A stretch of DNA of 64,000 nt from Paramagnetospirillum magneticum AMB-1 (GCF_000009985.1 NC_007626.1:3031943-3095942), one strand, 5' to 3'. Shown: positions 27,742-35,864, counted from the stretch's first letter. Notes: generated by a model from the letters alone, not told the origin. Numbers and translations are program-made.

Positions 27742-28062
27742 TTACTTGCCGGCCGGAGCGACCGGGGTCGCCGGAGTGGCGGGCGTCGCGGGCATCGCCG
27801 GAGTGGCGGGCGTCGCCGGGGTGGCGGCGTGCTCACCCTTCTTGACCTGCTTCTTCGCTTCCTTCTTGGCCTCCTTCTTGGCGTGAGCGGCGTCGCTCTT
27901 GCCCTTTTCCACCGTGGTGGCGGCCCCGCCGGTCGCATCCTTGGTGGCACTGGTCGCGGCGGGAGCGGCAACGGTGGGGGCCGCACTGCCCTGAGCCAGG
28001 GCCGCCACCGGGATCAGCGAGGCGGCGACGAGGGCGGCGGCGAAGAAACGGGTGGCACGCAT
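27742..28062 (-). CDS. small secreted Ala/Lys/Pro-rich protein
   Basis: 106 residues. A clear signal peptide (MRATRFFAAALVAASLIPVAALAQ, cleavage likely after ALA-Q near residue 24) precedes a low-complexity mature part. It comprises an Ala/Thr-rich segment, a charged AKKEAKKEAKKQVKK stretch, and a tail of ATP/AMP-type tripeptides (ATPATPATPAMP). No domain is recognised. The start is chosen because AAGGA lies about 8 bases upstream of ATG 28062. The Lys-rich centre is reminiscent of histone-H1-like or polyanion-binding peptides, but export makes a surface or periplasmic role likelier. Function unknown. Confidence 0.65.
   Translation of the reverse strand: MRATRFFAAALVAASLIPVAALAQGSAAPTVAAPAATSATKDATGGAATTVEKGKSDAAHAKKEAKKEAKKQVKKGEHAATPATPATPAMPATPATPATPVAPAGK
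27764..27828 (-). repeat. tandem repeat in the C-terminal coding region
   Basis: A 20-base segment, GCCGGAGTGGCGGGCGTCGC, recurs at 27770 and 27797 (period 27 bp) with degenerate 9-bp subunits around it. It encodes the ATP/AMP tripeptide tail of the small secreted protein. Confidence 0.65.
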
Positions 28063-28203
28063 GGGAAAATTCCTTTTCTGCATCTCGTTCCGAAGGCCAT
28101 CATGGCGCGTTCGGTAGGGATAATGTCGTCCCGGCCCGTGGCGAAATAAGGGACGAATTGTGATTCTTTCAGGGCAAATCACGGCAGTTGCGCCATAATC
28201 GGC

Positions 28204-28887
28204 GTGGTGCCATGGTGCGTGCTCAACCCCGATCCAGCGAGGCCCGCCATTTCCCGCGATTCCTGCCGTCTCTACCTGATCACGCCGCCGGTGATCGAAA
28301 AGCCCTTCGAATGGGTATCCACCCTGGAAGCCGCCCTGGATGCGGGCGACGTCGCCTGCCTGCAGATCCGCCTGAAGGGGCTAGAGGACGATGCCCTGGC
28401 CCGCATCGTCGATGTGCTGCGCCCCCCCGCCCAGCGGCGCGGCGTGGCGGTGCTGCTCAACGACCGCCCCGATCTGGCCTTCGAGACCGGGTGCGACGGC
28501 GTGCACGTGGGACAGACCGACGCCTCGTACAAGGCGGCACGCCAGGCGGTCGGCCCCGAAGGGATCGTCGGAATCACCTGCCACGATTCCCGCCATCTGG
28601 CCATGGAAGCCGGTGAGGCCGGGGCCGATTACGTGGCCTTCGGCGCCTTCTTCCCCACCGAGACCAAGGAGGCGCCCACCCGCGCCGAGATCGAGCTTCT
28701 GGAATGGTGGCATGGCTTGTTCACCGTTCCCTGCGTCGCCATCGGCGGCATTACGGTGGAGAACTGCCGCCCCCTGGTGACGGCGGGCGCCGATTTCCTG
28801 GCGGTGTCGGGCGGCGTGTGGAACCACCCCGAAGGTCCCGAGGCGGCGGTGCGCGCCTTTGCCAAAATCTGCGCCGACGGAGGCTGA
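28204..28887 (+). CDS. thiE: thiamine phosphate synthase
   Basis: Joins HMP-pyrophosphate and thiazole phosphate to give thiamine phosphate. About 227 residues with the ThiE TIM-barrel pattern: LYLITPP near the N terminus, LQIRLKGL, LLNDRPDLAFETGCDGVHVGQ with the DG(V/L)H(V/L)GQ loop, and AIGGI...GADFLAVSGGVW at the C terminus. The TETKE segment replaces the usual T(S/T)TK motif. Several in-frame GTGs (28204, 28207, 28219) could be the start, and no clear ribosome site separates them. No TPP riboswitch signature was seen upstream. Overlap-coupled to the LOG gene. Confidence 0.85.
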   Translation: MVPWCVLNPDPARPAISRDSCRLYLITPPVIEKPFEWVSTLEAALDAGDVACLQIRLKGLEDDALARIVDVLRPPAQRRGVAVLLNDRPDLAFETGCDGVHVGQTDASYKAARQAVGPEGIVGITCHDSRHLAMEAGEAGADYVAFGAFFPTETKEAPTRAEIELLEWWHGLFTVPCVAIGGITVENCRPLVTAGADFLAVSGGVWNHPEGPEAAVRAFAKICADGG

Positions 28888-28888
28888 G

Positions 28889-29470
28889 GTGAAGCGGGTC
28901 TGTGTCTTCTGCGGCTCCAATTCCGGCGCCAATCCGGCTTATGCCAAGGCGGCGGCCCAATTGGGCCGCCTGCTGGCCGAACGGGGCCAGGTTCTGGTCT
29001 ATGGCGGCGGCAATGTGGGCCTGATGGGCGTGGTGGCCGATGCTGCCCTGGCGGCCGGTGGCCAAGTGATCGGCGTGATCCCCGAATCCATGTTGAAATG
29101 GGAAGTGGGCCACCCTGATCTCACCGAGCTCAGGGTCGTGGCCAGCATGCACGAGCGCAAGGCGGCCATGGCCGATCTGGCCGATGCCTTCATCGCCCTG
29201 CCCGGCGGCATCGGTACGCTGGAGGAATTGTTCGAGATCTGGACCTGGGGCCAGTTGGGCCTGCACGCCAAGCCCCTGGGCTTCCTGGACGTGGCGGGCT
29301 ATTTCGAGCGGCTGCACGCCTTCCTCGATCACATGGCCGCCGAGGGCTTCGTCAAGGCCCGGCACCGGGAGATGGTGGCGGTGCACAACGACCCCGCCAT
29401 CCTGCTTGCCCTGCTCGACAGCTACCGCCCGCCGGAGACCATTCGCGTCATCGACCGCGAGACGGCGTGA
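28889..29470 (+). CDS. LOG family protein (TIGR00730)
   Basis: A 193-residue Rossmann-fold protein of the LOG/YvdD family, which removes ribose-phosphate from nucleoside 5'-monophosphates (cytokinin-activating activity in several members). Diagnostic motifs: VFCGSNSGANP at the N terminus, GGGNVGLMG near residue 40, MHERKAAM near 90 and PGGIGTLEELFE near 105. GTG at 28889 starts 1 base after the thiE-like stop and has GAGG just upstream. The physiological substrate here is unknown. Confidence 0.92.
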   Translation: MKRVCVFCGSNSGANPAYAKAAAQLGRLLAERGQVLVYGGGNVGLMGVVADAALAAGGQVIGVIPESMLKWEVGHPDLTELRVVASMHERKAAMADLADAFIALPGGIGTLEELFEIWTWGQLGLHAKPLGFLDVAGYFERLHAFLDHMAAEGFVKARHREMVAVHNDPAILLALLDSYRPPETIRVIDRETA

Positions 29471-29478
29471 AAGGCTGC

Positions 29479-29507
29479 TTGACAGGTCCGGCGGCGCGCC
29501 ATATAAA
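29479..29507 (+). promoter_or_regulatory. sigma-70 type promoter of tRNA-Val
   Basis: TTGACA (29479-29484), a 17-base spacer and TATAAA (29502-29507): near-perfect consensus. The expected start is near 29514, about 40 bases before the tRNA. Strong promoters like this are typical for stable RNAs. Confidence 0.85.
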
Positions 29508-29552
29508 GCGGCCCTCCTCGGGAGCGCATGATGCTTCCGCCGCAATGGAAAT

Positions 29553-29627
29553 GGGCGATTAGCTCAGCGGGAGAGCACTCCCTTCACACGGGAGGGGTCG
29601 CAAGTTCAATCCTTGCATCGCCCACCA
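29553..29627 (+). tRNA. tRNA-Val (anticodon CAC)
   Basis: 75-base cloverleaf: acceptor GGGCGAT pairs with ATCGCCC, D-arm GCTC/GAGC, anticodon stem CTCCC/GGGAG around loop TTCACAC (anticodon CAC, reads GUG), T-arm with GTTCAATCC, and an encoded 3' ACCA. Standard Val identity features. Preceded by its own strong promoter. Confidence 0.95.
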
Positions 29628-29638
29628 TTTCCACCCTT

Positions 29639-30250
29639 TCAAACATCGTCGCACGACTTCACCGCCTCGCCGCACGCCCGGATGCGGCGCAGCCGTTCCT
29701 CGTCCGAGGCATCGGCGGGAATGCGGCATAAGTCGGCGAAGCCCTGGCGGGTCCCGCGCCGCCCTCCCCAGGCAAGCGGCAGGCGCGGCAGGCCGAGAGG
29801 CGAGGCCAGACTTTCCAGCCAGCGCTCGAACAGGCGCAGGCTGGCGCCATAGGCCAGCTCCGACAGGCGGGCCAGATCGGCACCGGGGGGAATTGCAAAG
29901 CTCTCCACGTCGCAGATGGTGCCGTCATCCGCCCGCGCGGCCATCTCGTGCAAGGTGGCGCCATACCGTGTGGCGCCGTCATAAAGTGCGAAGCTGACCG
30001 GAGCCCAGCCGGGATAGTCCGGCGGGCCGGGATGGATGTTGTAGGCGCCGTGCCCCAAGCCCGCCAGCACGGCGGCCGGCACGATTTCGGGAAACAGGAA
30101 GGCCACCAGGCGGGCCGTGGCCAGGTCAACGGGCAGATCGATCACCGAGGCAATTTCCACCACCCGCAGATCCGGCGCGGCATAGCGCAGCATGCCGGCC
30201 AGAACCGGGCGTTCGGCCTCTCCCGCCAGCAAAAGAATGGTATCAAGCAT
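29639..30250 (-). CDS. formyltransferase-fold protein
   Basis: 203 residues resembling the N-terminal catalytic domain of methionyl-tRNA or sugar formyltransferases. The N-x-H catalytic motif appears as YNIHPGPPDYPGW near residue 72 and the Asp as RADDGTI near residue 108, so the formyl-transfer residues are conserved. The protein is shorter than Fmt (about 310 residues) and lacks its C-terminal OB domain. It may act on a small molecule or sugar nucleotide. Its 3' end lies 11 bp from the tRNA-Val gene, on the opposite strand. Substrate unknown. Confidence 0.72.
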   Translation of the reverse strand: MLDTILLLAGEAERPVLAGMLRYAAPDLRVVEIASVIDLPVDLATARLVAFLFPEIVPAAVLAGLGHGAYNIHPGPPDYPGWAPVSFALYDGATRYGATLHEMAARADDGTICDVESFAIPPGADLARLSELAYGASLRLFERWLESLASPLGLPRLPLAWGGRRGTRQGFADLCRIPADASDEERLRRIRACGEAVKSCDDV

Positions 30251-30384
30251 GGGCCGTCAATCCATGGGACTCCGCCTTCATGCTAACCTGCCCGTGGAAT
30301 CCGTCAAACGGCGTGTGCCAAGCTTGACGCGCCGAAGCCGCCTCTGCATTCTTCCGGCCTGGATTTCCTGCAGGCGTGACGCCG

Positions 30385-30975
30385 ATGTTCCTTCTGATCG
30401 ATAACTACGACAGCTTCACCTACAACCTCTGGCATTACCTGGGTGAACTGGGGGCCGAGGTGGTGGTTAAGCGCAACGATGCGGTCACCGTCGATCAGGT
30501 TCTGGGCCTGCGGCCCCAGGGCATCGTCATCTCGCCCGGCCCCTGCGATCCCGACCGTGCGGGCATCTGCCTGGAGCTGATCGAGCGCGCCGCCGGCACC
30601 ATTCCGCTGTTCGGCGTCTGCCTGGGCCATCAGGCCATCGGCCAGGCCTTCGGCGGCAAGGTGGTGCGCGCCCCCAAGCCCATGCACGGCAAGGTCGACA
30701 CCATCACCCACGACGATACCGGCGTGTTCCAGGGGCTGCCCAGCCCGTTCCGCGCCACCCGCTACCACTCGCTGGTGGTGGAGCGCGAGAGCTTCCCCGA
30801 CTGCCTGCACGTCTCGGCGTGGACGGCCGACGGGCTGGTCATGGGCCTCGCCCACAAGGAACTCCCCATCTGGGGCGTGCAGTTCCATCCCGAAAGCATC
30901 GAGACCGAGCACGGCCACGCCATGCTGCGCAATTTCATCGACTTCACCAAATCCAAGACCGGACAGGCCGCCTGA
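30385..30975 (+). CDS. trpG: anthranilate synthase component II (glutamine amidotransferase)
   Basis: Supplies ammonia from glutamine for anthranilate synthesis. The 196-residue class I amidotransferase starts MFLLIDNYDSFTYNL, has the nucleophile C79 in FGVCLGHQA and the His/Glu of the triad in VQFHPESIET. ATG at 30385 gives the standard N terminus; GTG at 30376 would add three residues. trpE is not in the window. The stop overlaps the trpD start, opening the trpGDC-moaC-moeA operon. The same subunit can serve aminodeoxychorismate synthase in some bacteria. Confidence 0.94.
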   Translation: MFLLIDNYDSFTYNLWHYLGELGAEVVVKRNDAVTVDQVLGLRPQGIVISPGPCDPDRAGICLELIERAAGTIPLFGVCLGHQAIGQAFGGKVVRAPKPMHGKVDTITHDDTGVFQGLPSPFRATRYHSLVVERESFPDCLHVSAWTADGLVMGLAHKELPIWGVQFHPESIETEHGHAMLRNFIDFTKSKTGQAA

Positions 30976-32015
30976 TGAGCACCGCTCCCGTTACCCTCGC
31001 CCTGATGAAGGAAATCCTCGGCCGCGTCGCCGTCGGCGCCAGCCTGTCCGAGACCCAGGCCGAGGAAGTCTTCGAGATCATCATGTCGGGCGACGCCACC
31101 CCGGCCCAGATCGGCGGCCTGCTGTTGGGGCTGCGCGTCCGGGGCGAGACGGTGGAGGAAATCACCGGCGCGGCCCGCATCATGCGCGCCAAGGCCCTGA
31201 AGATCGAAGCTCCGCCCGGCTCCGTCGACATCGTCGGCACCGGCGGCGATGAAGCCGGGACCTTCAACATCTCCACCGCCGCCTCCTTCGTGGTCGCCGC
31301 CTGCGGCGTGCCGGTGGCCAAGCACGGCAACCGGGCGGTATCGTCCAAATCGGGCGCCTCGGACGTGCTGACCGCCTTGGGCGTCAACATCGATGCCGAT
31401 TTCGCCCTGGTGCACGAGACCCTGTGGGAGAACAAGGTCGGCTTCCTGATGGCGCCGCGCCACCACAACGCCATGCGCCACGTCGCCGGTCCGCGCGGCG
31501 AGCTGGGCACCCGGACCATCTTCAACCTGCTGGGACCGCTGTCCAACCCGGCCGGCACCACCCGCCAGGTAGTCGGCGTCTTTGCCGAGCGCTGGGTCGA
31601 GCCGCTGGCCCGCGTGCTGGGCCGCCTGGGCGCCGAGCATGCCTGGGTGGTGCACGGCACCGACGGGCTGGACGAACTGACCACCACGGGGCCGACCCGG
31701 GTGGCCGAGTACAAGGGGGGCGAGGTCCGCCTGTTCTCGGTGACGCCGGAGGAAGTGGGGCTGAAGCGCGCCGCTCCCGCCGACCTCAAGGGTGGCGATT
31801 CCGCCACCAATGCCGCCGCGATGAAAGCGCTCCTCAAGGGGGAACAGGGCGCCTATCGCGATATCGTCGTCCTCAACGCCGCCGCCGCATTGGTGGTGGC
31901 GGGCAAGGTCGACACTCTGGGCGACGGTGCCCGCGCGGCGGAACAGGCCATCGATCGGGGCGAGGCCGAAGCCGTCCTTCACCGCATGATCGCCATCACC
32001 AACCGGACATCCTAG
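30975..32015 (+). CDS. trpD: anthranilate phosphoribosyltransferase
   Basis: Second step of tryptophan synthesis: anthranilate plus PRPP. The 346-residue protein has the VGTGGDEAGTFNISTA phosphate loop near residue 85, KHGNRAVSSKSGASDVLTALG near 115, and HHNAMRHVAGPRGELGTRTIFN near 165. Full length. The ATG shares one base with the trpG stop. Confidence 0.97.
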   Translation: MSTAPVTLALMKEILGRVAVGASLSETQAEEVFEIIMSGDATPAQIGGLLLGLRVRGETVEEITGAARIMRAKALKIEAPPGSVDIVGTGGDEAGTFNISTAASFVVAACGVPVAKHGNRAVSSKSGASDVLTALGVNIDADFALVHETLWENKVGFLMAPRHHNAMRHVAGPRGELGTRTIFNLLGPLSNPAGTTRQVVGVFAERWVEPLARVLGRLGAEHAWVVHGTDGLDELTTTGPTRVAEYKGGEVRLFSVTPEEVGLKRAAPADLKGGDSATNAAAMKALLKGEQGAYRDIVVLNAAAALVVAGKVDTLGDGARAAEQAIDRGEAEAVLHRMIAITNRTS

Positions 32016-32020
32016 ACGCC

Positions 32021-32836
32021 ATGAACGCCACCCCGACCATCCTCGACCGCATCTGCTCCGAAAAGCGCAAGCAGGTCGCCGAGCAGAAGAGCCGCCGCCC
32101 CATCCAGGAGCTGCTGAAGCGTGCCCAGGACCAGGCGCCGCCCCGCGGCTTCGCCGCCTCGCTGGACCGCAAGGTCGCCGAGATCGGCTGGGGCCTGATC
32201 ACCGAGATCAAGAAGGCCTCGCCCTCCGCCGGCATCATCCGCGCCGACTTCAAGCCGGAATTCCTGGCGCGGGCCTACCAGCGCGGCGGCGCCGCCTGCC
32301 TGTCCGTCCTGACCGACCAGAAGTTCTTCCAGGGCACCGACGCCGATCTGGGCGCGGCGCGTTCGGCCTGCGACATTCCGGTGCTGCGCAAGGATTTCAT
32401 GGTCGATCCCTACCAGATCGTCGAGGCCCGCGCCCTGGGGGCCGACTGCATCTTGCTGATCGTCGCCTCGCTGACCGATGCCGAGCTCAGCCAGATGGAG
32501 GACATCGCCCTGGGCTACGGCATGGACGTGCTGATCGAAGTCCATGACGAGGCCGAGCTGGAGCGGGCGCTGAAGCTCAAGTCTCCCCTGATCGGCATCA
32601 ACAACCGCGACCTCAGGATCATGAAGACCGACCTCGCCACCACCGAGCGTCTGGTCCCGCTGATCCCCGCCGGCAAGGTGGTGGTGTCGGAAAGCGGCCT
32701 GGAAGGCCCCGGCGATCTGCGCCGCATGGCGGCGGTGGGCGTCAAGCGCTTCCTGATCGGCGAGGCCCTGATGCGCCGCCCCGACGTGGAGCAGGCGGTC
32801 AAGGTGCTGCTGGCCGGCGCCGGTCCGGCCACCTGA
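32021..32836 (+). CDS. trpC: indole-3-glycerol-phosphate synthase
   Basis: Closes the indole ring from CdRP. The 271-residue TIM barrel shows ITEIKKASPSAGII near residue 60, LRKDFMVDPYQI near 128, LIEVHDEAELERAL near 170, IGINNRDL near 190 and VSESGL near 220. The catalytic Glu and Lys positions are intact. Not fused to TrpF. Five bases separate it from trpD, and its stop overlaps moaC. Confidence 0.97.
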   Translation: MNATPTILDRICSEKRKQVAEQKSRRPIQELLKRAQDQAPPRGFAASLDRKVAEIGWGLITEIKKASPSAGIIRADFKPEFLARAYQRGGAACLSVLTDQKFFQGTDADLGAARSACDIPVLRKDFMVDPYQIVEARALGADCILLIVASLTDAELSQMEDIALGYGMDVLIEVHDEAELERALKLKSPLIGINNRDLRIMKTDLATTERLVPLIPAGKVVVSESGLEGPGDLRRMAAVGVKRFLIGEALMRRPDVEQAVKVLLAGAGPAT

Positions 32837-33333
32837 TGGGCGCCCCCGCGAGCGGAGATGGGCTTACCCATTTCGACGGCGACGGCAATGCCGTCATGGT
32901 TGACGTCTCGGCCAAGGCCGAGACCGCCCGCGTGGCGGTGGCCCGCGGTTCGGTGGTCATGGCCCCCGCGACCCTGGCGCTGATCGCCGGGCGCGGCATG
33001 AAGAAGGGCGACGTGCTGAGCGTCGCCCAACTGGCCGGCATCATGGGAGCCAAGCGCACCCCCGAGCTGATTCCGCTGTGCCATCCGCTGGCCCTGTCCT
33101 CGGTGGGAGTCGAGCTCAGCCTTGATCCCCAGGCCTGTGCCGTCCATATCGAAGCCACCTGCAAGCTGGTGGGACGCACCGGCGTCGAGATGGAGGCCCT
33201 GACCGCCGTCTCGGTGGCGGCGCTGACCGTCTACGACATGTGCAAGGCGGTGGACAAGGCCATGCGCATCGAGAACATCCGCCTGATTCACAAATCTGGC
33301 GGCAAATCCGGCATCTACGAGGCCAAGGAATGA
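32836..33333 (+). CDS. moaC: cyclic pyranopterin monophosphate synthase
   Basis: Converts the MoaA product to cPMP in molybdenum-cofactor synthesis. The 165-residue protein has VDVSAKAETARVAVA near residue 24, MGAKRTPELIPLCHPL near 70 and the active-site segment GVEMEALTAVSVAALTVYDMCKA near 115, plus KSGGKSG at the end. Coupled by one base to trpC and by four to moeA; the trp-moa order is common in alphaproteobacteria. Confidence 0.96.
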   Translation: MGAPASGDGLTHFDGDGNAVMVDVSAKAETARVAVARGSVVMAPATLALIAGRGMKKGDVLSVAQLAGIMGAKRTPELIPLCHPLALSSVGVELSLDPQACAVHIEATCKLVGRTGVEMEALTAVSVAALTVYDMCKAVDKAMRIENIRLIHKSGGKSGIYEAKE

Positions 33334-34532
33334 TCTCCGTCGAGGTTGCGCGCGAATCCCTGCTGGCCGGCATCAAGCCGGTGGGAACCGAGGTGATCGC
33401 CCTGTCTCAGGCCACGGGACGCATCCTGGCCGAGGATCTGACGGCCCGGGTCTCTCACCCGCCGGTGGCGGTGTCGGCCATGGACGGCTATGCCGCCCGC
33501 GCCGAGGATCTGGCCCAGGTGCCGCGCAGGCTGGACGTCGTCGGCCAGTCCGCCGCCGGGGCGGCCTTCGCCGGCACGGTCCAGCCGGGGCAGTGCATCC
33601 GCATCTTTACCGGCGCGCCGGTGCCCGAGGGCGCCGACGTGGTCATCATGCAGGAGAACACCCGCCGGGATGGCGACCGGGTAGAGATCCTGACCGGCGC
33701 CCCCTCGGGACGCCATGTGCGTCCGGCGGGTCTCGACTTCAGCATCGGCGACATGCTGATTCCGGCGGGAACCATCATGGGCGGCCGCACCATCGGTCTG
33801 GCGGCGGCCATGAATGTTCCCAACCTGCTGGTGCGCAGGAAGCCCCGCATCGCCATCCTGTCCACCGGCGACGAGATCGTCCTGCCCGGCGACCAGCCGG
33901 GACCCGCCCAGATCGTCGGCTCCAACGGGCCGGGTCTGGCCGCCATGGTCACCGCGCTGGGGGCCGAGGCCATCCATCTCGGCATCGCCAGAGACACCCG
34001 GGAATCGCTGGATTCCATGATCAGGGCCGCCGCCGGCGCCGACATGCTGGTCACCACCGGCGGAGCCTCGGTGGGCGATTACGATCTGGTGCAGGATGCC
34101 CTGAAGGATGCCGGCATGAATCTCGGCTTCTACAAGGTCGCCATGCGGCCGGGCAAGCCGCTGATGTTCGGCGACATGAAAGGCGTTCCCGTTCTCGGCC
34201 TGCCGGGCAATCCGGTCTCGGCCATGGTTTGCGCCATCATCTTCCTGGAACCGGCCATCCGGGCGCTGACCGGACGGTCCACCGTCACTCAGGCCATCAA
34301 TGCGCTGCTGGGCCGCGACCTGCCACCCAATGACGAGCGGATGGAGTTCATGCGCGGCACCCTGGAACGTACCGACGACGGTCTGGTGGTGGCCCTGCCC
34401 TTCGAGCAGCAGGACAGCGCCGTGATGTCCGGCCTGGCCCGCGCCACCTGCCTGGTGGTGCGCGCCCCCCATGCCCCGACCGCCCAGATGGGCGACATGG
34501 TGCAGGTCATCCCCCTGCCCGCCACCCTGTAG
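33330..34532 (+). CDS. moeA: molybdopterin molybdotransferase
   Basis: Inserts molybdate into molybdopterin-AMP. The 400-residue protein shows SAMDGYAARAEDL near residue 50, IFTGAPVPEGAD near 90, ILSTGDEIV near 175 and the active-site region TTGGASVGDYDLV near 245, then GLPGNPVSAM near 290. All four MoeA domains are represented. ATG at 33330 overlaps the moaC stop. A short GC hairpin near 34540 may end the operon before lexA. Confidence 0.95.
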   Translation: MISVEVARESLLAGIKPVGTEVIALSQATGRILAEDLTARVSHPPVAVSAMDGYAARAEDLAQVPRRLDVVGQSAAGAAFAGTVQPGQCIRIFTGAPVPEGADVVIMQENTRRDGDRVEILTGAPSGRHVRPAGLDFSIGDMLIPAGTIMGGRTIGLAAAMNVPNLLVRRKPRIAILSTGDEIVLPGDQPGPAQIVGSNGPGLAAMVTALGAEAIHLGIARDTRESLDSMIRAAAGADMLVTTGGASVGDYDLVQDALKDAGMNLGFYKVAMRPGKPLMFGDMKGVPVLGLPGNPVSAMVCAIIFLEPAIRALTGRSTVTQAINALLGRDLPPNDERMEFMRGTLERTDDGLVVALPFEQQDSAVMSGLARATCLVVRAPHAPTAQMGDMVQVIPLPATL

Positions 34533-34605
34533 AGGCGCGGGCGCGCCGCCCGCCCCCCCGCCTATCCCAAGGGAAACAAAACGGAATCATCCGTGAAAAA
34601 TCCGC

Positions 34606-34667
34606 TTGACCACACCAGGGAACACGAATAGAACAAAAGCAGATGGTTTGTTCTTTGTTCCCGGAAC
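34606..34667 (+). promoter_or_regulatory. lexA promoter with SOS box
   Basis: TTGACC (34606-34611), a 17-base spacer, then TAGAAC (34629-34634) as -35/-10. GAAC-N7-GAAC at 34620-34634 is the alphaproteobacterial LexA box (GTTC-N7-GTTC read on the other strand) and covers the -10, so LexA binding should block RNA polymerase. Downstream, GTTC at 34650, and GTTC-CCG-GAAC at 34657-34667, are extra half-sites that may form a second weaker site. Confidence 0.8.
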
Positions 34668-34691
34668 AGACTCACGCAGGGGGAAACCGCG

Positions 34692-35399
34692 ATGCTGACC
34701 CGCAAGCAATACGAACTGTTGATGTTCATCGACGAACGGCTTCGCGCCACCGGCATCTCCCCCTCGTTCGACGAGATGAAGGACGCGCTGGATCTCAAGT
34801 CCAAGTCGGGTATCCATCGCCTGATCACCGGGCTGGAGGAACGCGGCTTCATCCGCCGCCTCGCCCACCGCGCCCGCGCCCTGGAAGTGGTCCGCCTGCC
34901 GGAAAACCGCAACGACCAGACCCTGCCGCCGCCGGCCAAGGCCTTCGCCCCCAACGTGATCAAGGGCGGATTCGCCGCGTCGCAACTGGCCGGGGCGCCG
35001 GTGGCCGGTCCGTCCGATTCCGTCACCTTGCCCCTTTACGGCAAGATCGCCGCCGGCACGCCCATCGAGGCGCTGCGCGATCACTCCAACTCCGTCGATA
35101 TTCCCGCCTCCATGCTGGGCAGCGGCAACCACTACGCCCTGACCGTGGACGGCGATTCCATGATCGAAGCCGGCATCAACGACGGCGACACCGTGGTGAT
35201 CCGCTCGTGCGACAGCGCCGAGACCGGCACCATCGTGGTCGCCCTGGTGGACGATACCGAGGTCACCTTGAAGCGCCTGCGCCGCAAGGGCACGTCGGTG
35301 GCCCTGGAACCCGCCAACAAGGCCTACGAGACCCGCGTCCTGCCCCCCGACCGGGTCAAGGTCCAGGGTCGGCTGGTCGGCCTGCTCCGGAGGTACTGA
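34692..35399 (+). CDS. lexA: LexA repressor
   Basis: SOS repressor that cleaves itself when RecA is activated. The 235-residue protein has an N-terminal winged helix (LTRKQYELLMFIDERL; recognition around SKSGIHRLITGLEERGF) and a C-terminal peptidase domain. The cleavage site is A100-G101 in QLAGAP, with catalytic S156 in DGDSMIEAG and K194 in VTLKRL, all intact. The linker is longer than in Escherichia coli, as usual in alphaproteobacteria. An A/G-rich ribosome site precedes ATG 34692. Autoregulated through the SOS box upstream. Confidence 0.97.
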   Translation: MLTRKQYELLMFIDERLRATGISPSFDEMKDALDLKSKSGIHRLITGLEERGFIRRLAHRARALEVVRLPENRNDQTLPPPAKAFAPNVIKGGFAASQLAGAPVAGPSDSVTLPLYGKIAAGTPIEALRDHSNSVDIPASMLGSGNHYALTVDGDSMIEAGINDGDTVVIRSCDSAETGTIVVALVDDTEVTLKRLRRKGTSVALEPANKAYETRVLPPDRVKVQGRLVGLLRRY

Positions 35400-35400
35400 A

Positions 35401-35607
35401 ATGGGAAGCTCTCGCCCGCTTCGCTTCGGCTTCGCCGCCGACGGCACCCTGGCCGAGGACGGCCGCGCCGAGATGAGCGTCACCTACCTGACCCGCCTGT
35501 CGCGCTCCAAGGCCGAAGCCGATGCGCGGCGCCGCTTTGATGAATGGTCCCGGCTGGCCAGCCCCATCGCCCGCCGCTGGGGCGCCGATCAGGTGGTGCT
35601 GGGGTAA
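35401..35607 (+). CDS. small hypothetical protein downstream of lexA
   Basis: 68 residues, starting 1 base after the lexA stop with GGAGG placed 7 bases before its ATG, so translation is well supported. The sequence is basic and helical (RSKAEADARRRFDEWSRLASPIARRWG) with no recognised domain and no signal peptide. It would be co-expressed with lexA and thus SOS-inducible. Function unknown; conservation in other genomes would decide whether it is a real gene. Confidence 0.5.
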   Translation: MGSSRPLRFGFAADGTLAEDGRAEMSVTYLTRLSRSKAEADARRRFDEWSRLASPIARRWGADQVVLG

Positions 35608-35611
35608 CTTC

Positions 35612-35789
35612 AGAGTTTTTCGCACTGAAGCTGAATCGGAAAGTCGAAAAACTCTTAAGCCCGAGCGGCGCTTGAGCCCTGAAAAAGCGGAGCTTTTTCG
35701 TATATATACAGAATCCTGGAGTGCTGCAGCTTGAAGCTGATGCACTCCTGTGGGCTCAGCCCACGCCCGCAAAGGGCCTGAGGCCCTTT
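35612..35789. repeat. cluster of perfect inverted repeats
   Basis: Gene-free spacer with five consecutive stem-loops: AGAGTTTTTCG/CGAAAAACTCT (35612-35655), GAAAAAGC/GCTTTTTC (35681-35699), GGAGTGC/GCACTCC with inner AGCTTGAAGCT (35718-35748), GTGGGCT/AGCCCAC (35750-35764) and AAAGGGCC/GGCCCTTT (35771-35789). The AT-rich arms differ from the surrounding GC-rich genome. Possibly a decayed mobile or REP-like element, or a structured RNA. Confidence 0.55.
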
Positions 35790-35815
35790 GATCCCCTTCG
35801 GTTGTTCGAGAAATG

Positions 35816-35851
35816 CAAAGCCCCCCGGACCATTTGATCCGGGGGGCTTTG
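35816..35851. terminator. bidirectional terminator
   Basis: Perfect 14-bp stem CAAAGCCCCCCGGA/TCCGGGGGGCTTTG with an 8-base loop, 13 bp past the end of the minus-strand AsmA-like gene. The CTTT/AAAG ends give short U-tracts on both strands. Confidence 0.85.
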
Positions 35852-35864
35852 TCCGCAGCCGATC

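Noticed and set aside
28063..28203. TPP riboswitch upstream of thiE
   Set aside because: No CUGAGA-type core or matching stem was found in the 140-bp leader.
30251..30384. trp attenuator/leader peptide before trpG
   Set aside because: No short ORF with tandem Trp codons and no terminator/antiterminator pair is visible.
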